DNA from: Paragonimus skrjabini miyazakii
Taxonomy: Eukaryota > Platyhelminthes > Trematoda > Plagiorchiida > Troglotrematidae
Assembly: GCA_014338405.1 (NCBI GenBank)
Contig: JTDE01002136.1
Location: forward strand, 40,504 to 104,503
Length of the DNA: 64,000 bases
Direction: 5' to 3'
Shown: positions 37,070 to 49,515 of the stretch, one piece after another
How the letters are laid out: each line of letters begins with the position of its first letter
How positions within the stretch are numbered: position 1 is the first letter of the stretch
Position numbers and translations under genes: made by a program
The notes under the pieces: generated by a model
Databases searched by the model: none
What the model was told of the DNA's origin: nothing
Seen by the model: only the letters and a program-made list of their open reading frames with translations

Positions 37070-38460
37070 TAAGATTGTCACTTACGGAATGTCCTGTCTA
37101 GGTATGAAAAAATCGGTGAGCACTGATTTAATGAACAGTTCCTTTTGCACACACAATGGCGGTTTGAATCGTTTGATAGCAATTGCCTCGGCAAAGTAGA
37201 GTAAGCGTTTATTCTTGTGCGTGGAGATGAATGAGAATGCTAGCGGATTGCCATTGTCGTGATTTGTCTTGAGTACTTGACGCGCAATGGATGAAGCCGG
37301 TGTCTTCTCTGAATGGCCTCATCGACACCATTTCCAACGGGTTAGCTGACGCGGTTGCACACCCACTTAGGCAAATGCTCCATCATCCTGACTTACATCT
37401 GCTTCTTCATAACTTTTATGTAGATGGAACCGCGCCCGCACGAATACTGGTACACACAGTGCGGGATGAGCGGGGAAGAGATAAGCGGTCCTTGATGGCG
37501 GGCGTTGACGTTCTGGTGGTGTCAAAACTGAGAATCACTTTAGCTGCGTGAAAAACCCGTCTACCAACGGAAACTAATCGACTTTCCAAGAATGAACAGA
37601 CATCGCCGCCCTTTAAAGGAAGTTGAATGGGTGCGGCTTTCGGTTCAGTCTGATGGGCGGGTTGGCTGTTGATCTGTGGTTTGCTGAATCGTCTTATAAA
37701 CCACTGTGGGTAACTGTTTGCTTCTATTATGTCTTTAAGATGATGATACTCTTTATCGATTGTATCGACTGTGCAAATTTTCCTAGCTTGACCGAATAAC
37801 ATCCTTACTAAACCCCGTTTATGCCGAACTGGGACGAAACTATCGTAGCGCAAGTACTGCCCTGTCTAAGTTGAAAATCAGTAAACCGAGCGTCTTTCAA
37901 TGTCGCCAGCTCTGCGCTGGATCCAAATATGGTAGACTGATCATTTTCTAGCTCCATCGCAAGTCGTAGATTCTCGTGACCACAATTCAGTTCTGTCATT
38001 GACGTATCGACCTGTTGTTTACAGTCGACGATCACGATGTTACCTACATACTTCCAATAAATCGCGCTTGCTGCGATATGTTGATCCACTTTAATCTCTA
38101 TATGGGCAACGAAAATGTCTGCGAGTATTTGACTTAGAGTATTTCCTATAGCCACTCCATCAATCTCTATGAAACTTTTCCCGCGAAATTTGAACCGAAC
38201 ATTCTGTGTACACAAGTATATTAGATGTTCTAAATCAGACGGTGGGGTTAGAAAGCGATATTCCGTTGGAGCTTATGCAATCACATAGAAATGGCACAGT
38301 TTCATATACGGGTTCATTAATGAACACTGATTCAATATCCAGCGAGGCCATCATCTTTCCGTCAATGTTCACTCTCGATAATACTTCAGTCAGTTCGAAG
38401 CTATCCTTTAAAACGACTAGACCTGGTCAAGCTGAATAGTAAAGACAGCTGTTTAGATCG
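37070..38460 (-). mobile_element. Penelope-like element B: reverse transcriptase plus endonuclease remnant
   Basis: Minus-strand order: VVLKDSFELTEVLSRVNIDG and MMASLDIESVFINEP (38420-38290), FKFRGKSFIEIDGVAIGNTL and ILADIFVAHIEIKV (38190-38080), YVGNIVIV in place of the catalytic YVDD, then HKRGLVRMLFGQARKIC, VGRRVFHAAKVILSF and AIKDRLSLP (37800-37480). The endonuclease tail follows: SIARQVLKTN, RLLYFAEAIAIKRFKPPLCV (to about 37140). Frameshifts and one stop interrupt it and the RT active site is destroyed. It is the longest PLE in the window; N-terminus missing. Confidence 0.85.
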
Positions 38461-38934
38461 ATTTTGTGAAGAAATGTATGCAGATCAACCGCTATCCTGT
38501 TAATGTTTCCCAAAAGTTGCACAAAGACAATGTAAGGCCTTGCAAAAGCAACTTAAGACGATGAGCTAAATGTCATATCGACTCGACAATTCACGCACGC
38601 GAACAACTTCACACCAGCGTTATGAAGTTGACTACAATGGTAAGTGAATTAAGTATGTATGGCTCTATCAAAGTCATGATCTTCTACAACCACTCCGTGC
38701 GGAGGACAAGTAGGTTAACACAAGAAGAATTGAATAGATCTTTGACGCGCGATGCCTGCGATTCGGAATTTCCGTCCGATCCCTTGAAATGTGTTATCAG
38801 TATGTAATCTATTGAACTTAGTACACTTCAACTAGAGGCCCTCTTACCTGGTCTGAAGTATTGCATGATGCCGAAAAAGATCAATGCAATCGAATTGACA
38901 TGCACATACATACACTGTATTCGGTACTGGCTGT

Positions 38935-39480
38935 ACACTTCGAGTGACTCCTTGGTCGCCGCTACCGATCAGTCTAGAGTAAATGTGGTCTTCACCTCGA
39001 GTGCCACAGCGACACCAGTAAATTGATTTCTTATTAGTAGACTCTGTGCCGTCCGCTTGGCAGGTTACGTTAGGGAGCTACATCTTTGGAAATCCGTTCA
39101 TTGTGTCTGCTCATGTTCGAACTGACTATAGTGATGTCAGTGTTAGGGACTTTTTTTACTCGGGTCTGGTCGCTCTCCTTCGGTTAACACATGGTTCTGG
39201 TTTAGTCATTCCGGCCGGAAATATGAACGTCCAGATCGGCCGCCTTGATGAAGCCGAGTCTCGTTAAGGTGGTAGATTCGGGATAGCTTCATATCGCTCG
39301 GATAACGGTGGAATGCTCCTGCAACTGTGTCCTGAGCACAGACTGTTTTTATCCAGCATTGGTTTTGGACATCATACGTTTCGCTGTTATGTCTCCTCCC
39401 CATCCAATATGTGTATAGTGTCAACCAGACCACCTATGTTACTTATATTCGCTGACATGATGATGGTTTGAACCTCCTAC
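38935..39480 (+). mobile_element. RTE-like LINE, APE-type endonuclease fragment
   Basis: The plus strand reads PVN, stop, SRLCAVRLAGYV, then after a frameshift VSAHVRTDYSDVSVRDFFYS, VIPAGNMNVQIGRLDEAESR, stop, GGRFGIASYRSDNGGMLLQL and CPEHRLFLSS. These correspond to the NSRLCAVRL strand, the YAPT loop and the GDFNAQVGRL motif of LINE endonucleases. The Asp and Phe of GDFNA are lost (GNMNV). No reverse transcriptase follows. Confidence 0.75.
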
Positions 39481-40931
39481 CTGATGGAAAACTGATCCTG
39501 ATTATGCTGATAACAAGGTGTTATTGTGTGACAGCTTTGAAGCAGTACTAATGTTACTCCTGGATGCTGTTTTGAGATCTGCTATGTTTTCTGAAATGTG
39601 CTTTGCACTTTGAAAGTGCTTCTGCGAGACCACTGTGAATATATAAAGTTGTTTTATTGATTTTATTCAGTTGCACTCTGGATCCAGGCAAAAGGTAATG
39701 GAAATCGGTGACTGGATGTCATGCGGTGGAACTTAACGGAATAGTGCTGCTGTAACTGGTCAAATCTGTTGTTGAATCTGTAGAGCAAATACTCAAAGGT
39801 TGCTTGAAAGAGGTCTAGGGCGTAAGTTGACTAGACAAGTAAGAGATGAGTCAGCAGTAGCACATTTTCTATTCTGCGGCTCAGTCTACACTACTAGACG
39901 GCCGATGCAGTGTGAATTTAGTGGGGCTGCGATTATTTAAATTTGCGTGTGTTCTGATATACTGCCCGGACGCTCAGACCTTGTTCGGAGAACGATGAGG
40001 GTTCTCAACCAAAGTCCTTGACTCCAAAGCCTATTTCACAAGGCAATTAAAAGCAGTGCCACTTTTCTAGATTATACATCGGCTTTCGTCCAACCTCAAC
40101 CAAATGAGTTAGGCGCTGTGACTTGTCATGTCCTACCTGTCGTTCCGCCTGGTACAACTAATTATACCGGTGATCATTACCGATTTAATCGGTCATCTGA
40201 ACGCGAAAGCCTTCACATCGCCTCAACACCCGACCTTCTTTTGACCTGTTTGTTTATGGTGTGTATGCAAGCTTGGTCGTTCAGACTGGATGATTTCTAT
40301 TGATAGTGTTATCTGTATGCAGTTGTGTTGGTCTACGTGTGCAGTACGAACACACAAATCCTTCTTACTACCTAACTGAAGTGCTATTTTTTGCATGTCA
40401 ACTAACTTATCGTACAGGGCTTCGAGCAAGTCTAACAGAAAGTGTCATGGTAATTGGGATCCAAAAAATCCTATCTTGCATTGAAAGAATTTTCGTCTTA
40501 GAAAATGAATGAAGGTTTATTAGTACTAGATTACGAAATAACTGAAATTGAATAGGGGGTTACTGCCCCTTACCCACGTTGCGGTTGAGATCTGTTTTTA
40601 CCTGAGAAAAACTAATTCGCAGGGGCTGGTCGTTTACTCACCCATTCACAATACCTTTGGTTACGATGTTTAGCTTGAATTTCCGTTTTATATCGCATAC
40701 CATACACAACTGACCGAGCAATTGTGCATCACTCGCTTTCTCCTTTTTCATGAAATACACTCGTGCCCTGTTGACAGCATAGTCTTTTCTGCTCTGCAGC
40801 TCCAAACTGATCACTGTTCTTTGAAGTACAAAAATTACGTCTACTTATCTTTGAGAAGCAGCCTTCCAGTTACTTCCACCATTCTTCCTGAATCTCATTG
40901 TCCTTCTTTCCTTTTCACTGCTGTGCTTCAG
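39481..40931. other. Intron 5, distal part
   Basis: Nothing supported beyond the terminal acceptor at 40929-40931, which is preceded by pyrimidine-rich sequence (TTCTTTCCTTTTCACTG). Confidence 0.45.
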
Positions 40932-41125
40932 GCCCTGTAGTGGATCGCGCCAGTGCTTGGTGTGCTTCTCTTGGAGTGCCGTTCTTCCGCTTCAGTCCTT
41001 CTTTGTCGCTTCACGTAACTCTGGATACCACGGACACTAAAGAACTGTTACAAATGGTTTGGGAAACAGAGGCCTATCTTTATCGGGCGCGCTGTCGATT
41101 GAACCAACTTGCCTCGATGCTCTGA
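40932..41125 (+). CDS. PLA2G6: iPLA2 terminal exon f, ends TGA
   Basis: Residues 490-553 and the stop at 41123-41125. The acceptor is TGTGCTTCAG ending 40931. The split Gly codon (G at 24480 plus GC) gives EGPVVDRASAWC, collinear with the family segment around GRAVDRARAWC. The end reads LLQMVWETEAYLYRARC and RLNQLASML. The length after WETE is as in other group VIA enzymes, so the C-terminus looks complete. The 16.4-kb intron before it is filled by several transposon relics. Confidence 0.93.
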
Positions 41126-43079
41126 ATTAGAGGTCTTTCTGGAAGTTGCCGGAAAATGATACAAAGGACTTTCAACGCTACACGCTGACAGTCTCTCTCT
41201 TTCTACTCCGATTATTTGTCTATCTCGCACAGATAATTTTTACTCAGATCTTTCAGTTTTTTGGAAAGTAAAACGGTATTTTATCAAGATTTTCTGTCCT
41301 CATACTCCTCAGTTGTCTATGTTTGAGATATTTTTTCGCTTTTTATCGAAAAGGCAGACAATCTCGAATGATTCGTACCCAGTACACGAATAACAGTTGC
41401 CATGTTTTACAATACAACGAATTTCCCAGTACATTCAATGTTTATTGGCCAGTTTTCACCACTTTTGTGGCCAGCTATTTTTAAAACGTTATACTTTATC
41501 TGTTCTGTTCATCAGAACATTCGGACGTGCTTTGTTTGATCTCTTTTTTATCATTCCTTAATATCATTATACGATTGATCATTTTATCTTCATTCTGGCT
41601 GATCTGGAGTTCCTGTTTGTGCTTTGGATCTGTGCGGAAACACTATCGGTTGCAACCGGTGATGTCTAAATGTTGCATTCGTATGTCACCCTCCCATTAG
41701 TCTCCCTTATTTATAACCTATGACAGTGAGAAGTGCTCTGTTGTCCTTGTCCATCGCAACTGCTCATAAACAGCTCTTGTTTGTTTTCTGACTAGGCGAC
41801 ATCAAACACTCAGGTTCTCAACAACTGGCCATTGTTCTGCCAACATGGGCACGTGGTTCGCGACTAAACAAATATGTTGCACAAAGTAACGTTTTGGATT
41901 TGCTGTTCACCTGTTACAAGCTACCACGTAAGACAATGAAATACCTGTCGGTGCGACACTTTCTAAAACCTAAACGCTTTGATTTGTCTAGCCAAAAACT
42001 ACTAATGTTTAGATTGTCAATTTATCGCTTACTTGTTTTCTAGTCTTTCGCCCGCTTTCTAAGTAACCGCGGACACTTAAAAATACTCTTCTTGAGTGTT
42101 TATACCCGGCGTCATAACTGCACCGACACGTGGTTGACAGTCTGTTAACGGTCTCCATAGGTTATGGGGTTTATCATTGGGTTCGAGATATAGCCTTTCT
42201 GTTAGTGGACACTAATTAAGAGGGGATCTATCATGTAGTATACTTAGTTTGGTATTCATAGCGCACAGAGACTTCGGCCTTCTGTCAACTACTCCTGGTT
42301 TTCCACCCACTAATATTCAGAATCTTACCGATTCTACCCGGGTATGACTGACACAAACCAAAGCTGACGTTCATCTATCCATACTAAGTCGCGAGTGACT
42401 CACTGTAGTATTTCTTTCAATAATCGCAAACAGTACCTTGTGTGGTAAGCGTTGACGTGTATGCACATAATCCATTAGAACCACCTTAACGGATGAATTG
42501 GAAGATTTTCTATCTAAGAAGAACTGTCTATTCACAGCACCCGCCGTCTTCATTGTTCGTGGAGTGTTGCTACGGCACAAACAGTACTGAGAGGACAACT
42601 GTCGCCAAAAATATGAGTTCAACGAACGTGATCAGCCCGAGGTGACTGGGTATGTATCTGACAGATCCTCGAGTGACCGCATAGTTCGAACTGTACTGCC
42701 CGTCGCTTCCTGTCGAATCCCACTTCATTTGAGCCTACAAGCAGAGGTAGACATATGGGTGCCATCTCTGGGTCAGTCGGTTTACTTCCAACAAAATTGG
42801 GAACTGTAGTCGATGTTTGATCTGAGTTCCCAAATATGAGCCTTGGGTGTTTCAGACTAGGAAGGCCAAATATCTATGTAAATGTCTTCCTGCTACTTAG
42901 TAATACCAGAAGGAATAAACTTCTGATATGAACGTAATATGAGACCGTATCATCCTACCAGCCATGAGCCTGACCAGAAGGTACTGTGGCTCGGGCCGCC
43001 GCTCACCTCAGCAGTGACGTGAAATATCCTAGAAGAAAACGCTACTAAGAAGGGTGAACATTAATAAAAAGAAGTCTAA
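41126..43079. other. 3' UTR and flank of the phospholipase gene
   Basis: The 3' UTR must start at 41126. No AATAAA or ATTAAA is evident in the first several hundred bases, so the cleavage site is not assigned. No other gene recognised. Confidence 0.4.
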
Positions 43080-43935
43080 GCTGAAGAACTAGAAATGGTA
43101 TGGATACAGGTACGCCATTGACTGCCACACACTGTCATCTCGGATGGCGTCTCTAACCAGCGTTTGGAGTGATCACGAGGACCCCAGCCAAGCAGGCGAC
43201 ACCTACCCACTTCGTTCGGTGGAGCAGTCAGGGTCTTGATATTTCGTAACCACGTTGTTGCTTGACCACCATGTGGTTTCACCCAACTGTTGGCTGTCTC
43301 AGTATATATTGCTCGGTACGGTAGACGCTCAGCTAGCATAGGAAGTACGTGACCTAGCCATCGCGAGCTATGCTCCGTGGTTAGTTGACCAATTGGTCGC
43401 GCATCCCGAACGTTCCGGAATACGCGACGGCGAACTGCACATTGCTGACGCGACCAGTCCATTCAATATGGGCCAACTGGCGGAGACAACGATGGTCAAA
43501 TACAGCAAGCCTGTTGATATCTTCCTTGGGAACAGGTCACGTTTCCGAACCATAGAGCAAAACAGAACGTACACAAGCATTATATACTTTTCTTTTAAGC
43601 GACAACCGAACGTCTTTTCGACGCCACAGATGACGCAGTTTGGCAAAGGCGATTCGTGCTTTTGCTATCCTCGCTTATATCTCATCAGCAGTAATACAAG
43701 CTGACGAGATAGTACTACCCAAATATGTGAAATTGTTCACTATCTGAAGCGAATTACCTGCAATGAACAAAGTGGAAGTGGAAATACCCCAGTCTTGAAA
43801 CAGCACTTTGATGGTGCGAAGTGCATTTCATACAAACCAGCCCGGTCATTCACCTTGTTCAGCATGGTCTGCATTTCTTTGGCAGAGTGGAAACGAAGTG
43901 TGGCGTCTCACTTAGGGTGGTAATGTGGTCAGTGA
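43080..43935 (-). mobile_element. RTE-like LINE, 3' part of RT and C-terminal domain
   Basis: Minus-strand order: MHFAPSKC (43825), VNNFTYLGSTISS and IAKARIAFAKLRHLWRRKDV (43750-43610), VYNACVRSVLLYGSET (43590-43540), LAVFDHRCLRQLAHIEW (43490), then after a frameshift VRRRVFRNVRDA, SSRWLGHVLPMLAERLPYRA, PHGGQATTW and RLLGWGPRDHSKRWLETPSE. This is the classic tail of RTE-like LINE proteins, with the FDHRCLR and RWLGHV hallmarks. The 5' portion is truncated, and frameshifts plus a stop kill it. Confidence 0.85.
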
Positions 43936-45254
43936 GTTGGTGTGGTGGACAGTGTTGAAATCGGGATATGGGATGGCCGTGAATAGGGATAAATCTACAG
44001 ACGATGTTGTGCTGTTCGGTTTGCCGCATTGCTCTGTGTTATATAACAGTCTGATTTTGCGACGACTGCTCATGGTTGGAAGCCTTGCGAAGCTACGAAC
44101 TGGGCATTGTTTGCCTGAGAGAGAGAGGCATTGACATTGGCAGTGCTATCAGCCTGACTTGTAAGCTCTGTTTAGTGCTGAACGAATAGTTACAGCTGAT
44201 TTTGTCATGTTGGCTTTTGAAATGTGGGGTGGAGAGTAACATATGCCGGACCACTTTGGTGTGTCGAATACGATATTTCAGAACGGTAGTTAGCATGGAT
44301 ATGTGCACCATAGGGTTATCAGGTGAACTCGCGAGCATGCGTTGAATTTGACAGTTCGCGCAATATGTTTGTTTCATACGGTAACTTGAGAGACTACAGA
44401 CTCATCTGCAGAGAGCTGTAAATTTTACTGATGGACAGATTTACCTTGCAGATGGAACGATAGTTTGCGTGCAGTGTCACGACTCTTGAATAAATTAAGT
44501 ATGTCTTAGCCAGCAGGCTGATTAGGGAAGCTTAGCGAACGTTTCACTGAAATCCTGGTGTCTAACCTCAGGGAGGCTGCAGTCTTAGATAAACTTGAAA
44601 CCTCTCTGTTGGCACTATGAGGTGCAGATCTGTGAAAATGTCGTCTTTCGGCAGAATGATGCCGCTACTTTCAGTGAGATCCACGATTTCAAGAGCGGTC
44701 ATCATATTTTCCAACTCTGAGCCCAGTTAAGAATGTGCGCGAACTATTGGCTCAAGGAGCGTACGGAAATGTCAGTGGTCACACTTAACGGTGCTCTCAA
44801 ACAAAAACCGACCTGTATAGGCCCATCTATTTATGTTCACTTACCACGCATTGCATTTTTCAGACAACACAAGGGAGACGTTTTGCCAGCTTTCTGCAGT
44901 CCGTGAGTGATCGTCTAATTTCATCGGAGTCTTGGTGAATACATTTACAACATGCTTATGCCATGGGTCATTCGTATATTGTCATGAATAATAGTTTCAG
45001 GATGTAAAATAGGAGGGGTTGTCCCTGTATTTAAATCCTGAATTCCTCTCTATAATCGCAAAAACTTCACAGAATTCAGTTGTGGAAATAGATTTTTCGA
45101 CCGGTCTCATCAGGTTTTTGGATGTATTAGTTGTACAGAGCAACCGGAACAATTCATGTAGGTCACTAGCTATTGCAGGCATGAGCGAAACATACGTCAG
45201 TTAGAATTCCCATTGATAAAGATCGCCATGCAGTGTAGTGAGAACGAACGACTT
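43936..45254. other. Unassigned flank
   Basis: A short plus frame (45019-45204) contains IRFLDVLVV, reminiscent of the FLDVLV motif of PLE reverse transcriptases. Nothing around it extends the match, so no feature is called. Confidence 0.3.
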
Positions 45255-45510
45255 TATACTACTCAGTAGTGGGGCATGTATTTGGATAACGAAGTAACAG
45301 GTGAAAAATACAAGAAGAAACATTGATGTGCACTTGGGTATGAACCGGTTTCTTTTCCATATATGAACTGGGTATTGCCAATCGTGACGTTCTTTAATCA
45401 ATGTTATACGCACATCAGTATGTTTGCTTGTTATGGTGTTGAAGCGCATACCAAATGTGTTGATTTTCTGGGTAAACAATCCATGTGCCATCCGCGCTCT
45501 CCGTTCGCAA
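45255..45510 (+). repeat. Old dispersed repeat R4, copy 1
   Basis: Similarity to 51960-52240 is limited to two blocks at nearly the same spacing: TACTACTCAGTAGTG with GAAAAATACAAGAAGAAACA, and ATGTGCCATCCG followed by CAACAGTAGTA. Confidence 0.35.
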
Positions 45511-47749
45511 CAGTAGTATTTGACAATTCATTAACTTTCGACACAATTGGATGTAGTTGGTTTTTGGCTCAATATATCGAATTTAATGTTCCTGCCATTC
45601 GCGAGCGTTTTAAAATCGCTAGATGTCTGAGGACACTTCTTTGTGTGCGTCTGTTGGACAGCATAACTCGGATGCGGTTGAACTTTTCTGCTTAAACTAT
45701 TTATTGATCAGAGCATTGTTTCAGCTTATTTGTGCGCTTGTTGCTGGTGCTTGAAGTGAAACTGTCTTCTGCTCATTAATGTGTTTAAGTTGTTATGACT
45801 GCTTTATTATATCTAACAAGTGTTCACGAACTACAGCCCAAAATTGATTGATCAGCATGTAACACTTACTGCAAACGAAAATCACTCTGGCTTTCGAATC
45901 CTCTCGAGATGGTTCTGGTATATTCCGACGGAAACATAATCGGTTACCTTGTATTTAACGTGCACAACAAATGTACCGCGAGTAAGTATCAACCTGTCGA
46001 CACAAGGCTAAACGAAATGCCCATATTAACAGACGATATAATAAGTTCTCGGAGCATGTGTTGCACAAGAAATCGTGATGCGTATCATCGCACCTTCCTA
46101 AGTCTATCATTAATCGATTAATTGGCGTATTGTTCAATAACAAGTTGATGCTGTTTTACTATTTCCATACATTGTGTGTGACGCACAATTTGAAACAGAT
46201 TTGCAGAAAGCCAAGAGGCTGTTCACCCCTAAAATATAACAATCCAGGATGGTAATGATTGACGTACAACCGAGAGTGAACCTATTTTTGGTCACACTTT
46301 TGGTCCACCAGGTGGTAACTTCAGTACTCACTAATCATATAACTCACTATCCTCGTTACCAGGCGCAGATTAAGTCTTGGTGATCAAGACACAACAGCAA
46401 CTTGGTTGTCAGCATCTGACGTGCCTGTCAGAAAAGTCTGAACCGAATCACTCCTGGTAAGCGATTAGGCTGTCAATATAGGAACAGTCCAGAAGATAGA
46501 CCTCACAGACATCGAAAATGGGCACAGATGGATCAAACGGTTTAAAAGGTACACAGCTTACATGTAGACAGTTGAAGACGGGTGTCTTAAGGCTAAAACC
46601 AACAGGAAAAACTGTGTTCCTGAGGAATACTGTAACAATCTCGTCACAGTCACATGTTGACTAGAATTGTTTTGGTTGATGGACCACTAGTTAACTTGCT
46701 GGATCATGCAGGGTGAATTTATGCTTGGAGAGCAAATAAGTAGTCCTCACTCAAATGGTTGCTGTATTCCATTACTCAGAGCTATGGAAGATCTATGTGT
46801 TGAGCTGCCTACCTACCTATCTAACAGGCGTAAAGAGGTAGCATTATCGCAATGCAGTGTAATCACGTTTTTTGTTTTGGACTAGTGGCGCACGTCATTA
46901 GCTTTGTGTTGTAAACCCTCCAAACGATACGCTGACCCGTTCTCGATATAGTGGTGCGGTTGACAGAAATCGAACTCTCTTTCATTTAGTAATTAACACG
47001 GAAATCTAGGTCCTGAAAAATACTGCAACTGTCCCTTGGTTTGCTCCCAAGACAAGTCAAAAGAGGTCCGCAATAAAACAGCTTTCTTCTGCCCCGAAAC
47101 CTGTGCGGCAAGGCGAAAAAATACAAGGTATTTATATGGACGTAGTAACAAAAAAACATTCCCGAATCATCAAATAGAACAACCGAAAAAAACAACTATG
47201 ATCACTAATGTGCATGGCGGAAAAAAAGTCGAACGGTAAAAACTAACCAAGGTCACCCCTCGACCGTTCTGAACAGTTCCGCTAATTACGATTGAACCAG
47301 TCGTTTTTTCTCGAGGAAGGAGGCGGTTTTGGACGAAAAAATGGACGCCCCCAATTAAGACTGTGTGAGGGCAGTCAAGCGGTTATAGGCAAAACTAGAT
47401 TCGTCTCGTTTCCTGGCCAGCGTGCCCGTCCGATCGAAACCATATCAAAAACAACTGTGATCGCAAATTGATGTTTGGTCATGCATCCAGGTTACACAAC
47501 ACAAATGCGACTGTGGCACATCCTGTTGATTCGAGCAATACCGTCAATCCAGGATGTCCCTTTTGTCCGATTTATCCAGTCCAGGGCAGCCAGCCAAGAA
47601 TTATGTGTTACCGAATCCTGGCCAGGACTGAGCAGATCGGAGTTTGATGTACTAACCCATAGTCATGCTCCTAGAAACGCTTTGTTCACGTTTTACAATT
47701 GCGTTGGCTCACAGCCAAACCATTACTGACCAGAATTCAGTGATTTCAA
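45511..47749. other. Unassigned flank
   Basis: No gene or repeat recognised. The A-rich stretch near 47080-47240 yields lysine-rich frames without meaning. Confidence 0.35.
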
Positions 47750-47965
47750 TTGTCTACTAATTATAACGTAAGGTTATCACAGCGTTATCTTCATTTTTGT
47801 CCATGGCGTGGTTGGCTTCATTTGAGCTCGTTATTTAGCATATGTTTCATCTTGACAATATTGTTCAGTATAAACGTCACGTATTTGGTTTGATGATGAA
47901 TAACCGAAATCGAACTTTTTCACTACATTGTGTATCTCGGGACTACTCTGGAGATTTTCCATTAT
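47750..47965 (+). repeat. Diverged dispersed repeat R3, copy 2
   Basis: Partner of 6490-6690 in the same orientation: GTATTTGG, TGATGATGAATAACCGAAA and an ACTACATTGTG block are shared at similar spacing. Confidence 0.4.
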
Positions 47966-48263
47966 CACACATAATACTGTGTGAACTGTCAAATGGCGTG
48001 CAAGGTTAACTGTTGATTGGATAGTGTCAGATTGCTAAAATTGGGGTCGTCGCGGCAAATGGTCTCCACCACGGTGGTGTTCAGGCGTTCTTATTTGTTG
48101 GTTCCTAAATGAACCAGGAAGCTTAAAGAAGTCTTAGAAAAATATTCTCATCATTTATTTCCCTTAAGCACTTGGAAGATTTATATTACTACTCGGTAAG
48201 GCAATCGAATATAAATTAAAGGCCATGTTGATCTCTCCTAATGCGTTTGATGTCTTTCTCCTT

Positions 48264-48794
48264 CTATACCTTTTTCCATACTGGTTTCTCTTTTAGGCAT
48301 AAGAATGTATCTTTCGTGTAAAAGCCTTTCGTTTTAGTGCAGTAGAATTTATCCATTGTATTTTCAGGCTGTGGAAGTGGCTTATGATTGGTCTAGTGGA
48401 CTCATATTCTGCGGCCTTGTTGATTGCGATTGCACGTATTGGCTACTGCGCTAGGACAATGTCCAAGGGAGCACTTGAGTTGTGAAGGCCGTCATGTGGT
48501 CCAATCATTGGCTTGTGCTCTCTGCCCCATCTGGGCTGGACTCTATACCCCGATTGGACCACATAACGGCCTTCACAACTCAAGTGTTCCCTTGGACATT
48601 GTCCTAGTGCAGCAGCCAATGCGTGCAGTCGCAATCAGAAAGACCGCAAACTATGAGTCCATTAGACCAATAATAAGCCACTTCCACAGCCTGAAAACAC
48701 AATGGAGAAATTCTACTGCACTAAAACGAAAGGCTTTTGCACGAAAGATAAATTCTTATGCCTAAAAGAGAAACCAGTATGGAAAAAGGTATAG
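48264..48794. mobile_element. 531-bp palindromic (fold-back) element, copy 2
   Basis: Same length as copy 1 (531 bp) and very similar throughout, with identical ends CTATACCTTTTTCCATACTG ... GGAAAAAGGTATAG. The inner arms (GAAGGCCGTCATGTGGTCCA with its complement at 48557-48577) pair almost perfectly around the loop near 48529. Arm pairing is cleaner than in copy 1, suggesting a younger insertion. Because the repeat is its own reverse complement, it has no strand. Confidence 0.87.
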
Positions 48795-49259
48795 AATGTT
48801 TGTTTCTAAGTGTTTTTTTTGAGTCTGTATACTTCTACTTGTATATATTGGCAAACGATTTTTTTAAATATGGATATGAAACACTGGATTCCCTTTAACA
48901 ACCTAATCCGAACAGGAAGACAGACGTACGTTACGATTTAATTTTACGTTGTTTACTGTCATCGGTCGCAGGAAATGGTGACAAACAGGGAATGGACATG
49001 CATACATGCAGACTCAATAATATGCCATCAACATCACAGCAACCCGATAGGTAGTTTCAACCACTTTTCATCATTGCGAAACAACACCTGTTGCGATATG
49101 TTAATCTTTCGTTTACTCTCATCAATGGCACACGTAAAACATGCAGGCTATGTGCGACAGATATTTAGAGATAGACAGGGTATGAATACGCATACATTCA
49201 CACCACGACAATCCAATAAGTTGCTTCGTTCACTATGTACACATTCCGCCAGCAGGTGA
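48795..49259. other. Unassigned sequence
   Basis: A 94-codon frame (48975-49259) is rich in His, Ser and Asn and shows no recognisable family. Nothing else seen. Confidence 0.35.
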
Positions 49260-49515
49260 GTTCTGATCGGTATAGCATCGGGTTTTGATTGCGCAACAAT
49301 AGCTCGAATGATCTAAGTTGGTCTACTTTTTGGCCTATTATCATAATGATGCGGGATCTCGAGAAACGGGTTCACCAATTGGAGCTTGTTGTCATCAGTT
49401 GTTTTGAACATTTCGTAACGTGTTCTGCCGTTAGCTGAAATAGCGGTCGATCTGTTCTGCCTATGTAAACGTCACTGCAACTGCAAGTGAGCTGGTAGAT
49501 AACATGAGAGACGGA
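49260..49515 (-). mobile_element. Penelope-like element C: GIY-YIG endonuclease relic
   Basis: Minus frame from about 49506: VIYQLTCSCSDVYIGRTDRP, then AEHVTKCSKQLM, a stop, and in another frame IGQKVDQLRSFELLLRNQNP. The VYIGRT motif is the second half of the GIY-YIG signature. Compared with element A1, this copy keeps the YIG glycine. It is a fragment of about 80 codons with no RT upstream that I can read. Confidence 0.75.

Larger units (their letters stand above)
4138..41125 (+). other. PLA2G6: Gene span: group VIA calcium-independent phospholipase A2 (iPLA2-beta type), 3' portion, six exons
   Basis: Six exons assemble into one open frame of 553 codons plus stop. iPLA2-beta hydrolyses the sn-2 acyl chain of glycerophospholipids without calcium, using a Ser/Asp dyad in a patatin fold; it acts in membrane remodelling and lipid signalling. 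Seen here: DGGGVRG (residues 144-150), GTSTG (177-181, Ser179), a DGG with Asp404, and a family-like C-terminus containing VDRA and WETEAYLY. Introns measure 5093, 6126, 4751, 2905 and 16451 bp, all GT-AG, and the phases (1,2,0,0,1) agree at every join. The usual N-terminal ankyrin repeats are absent, so the 5' end probably lies upstream of the window. No AATAAA is seen in the first few hundred bases after the stop. Other patatin-family enzymes are possible, but the order and spacing of motifs across all exons fit group VIA best. Confidence 0.93.

Noticed and set aside
37291..37551. 86-codon plus ORF
   Set aside because: Antisense to the thumb and endonuclease part of PLE element B.
45363..45695. 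110-codon plus ORF
   Set aside because: It partly overlaps the diverged R4 repeat and shows no domain; the minus-strand overlap reads equally well.
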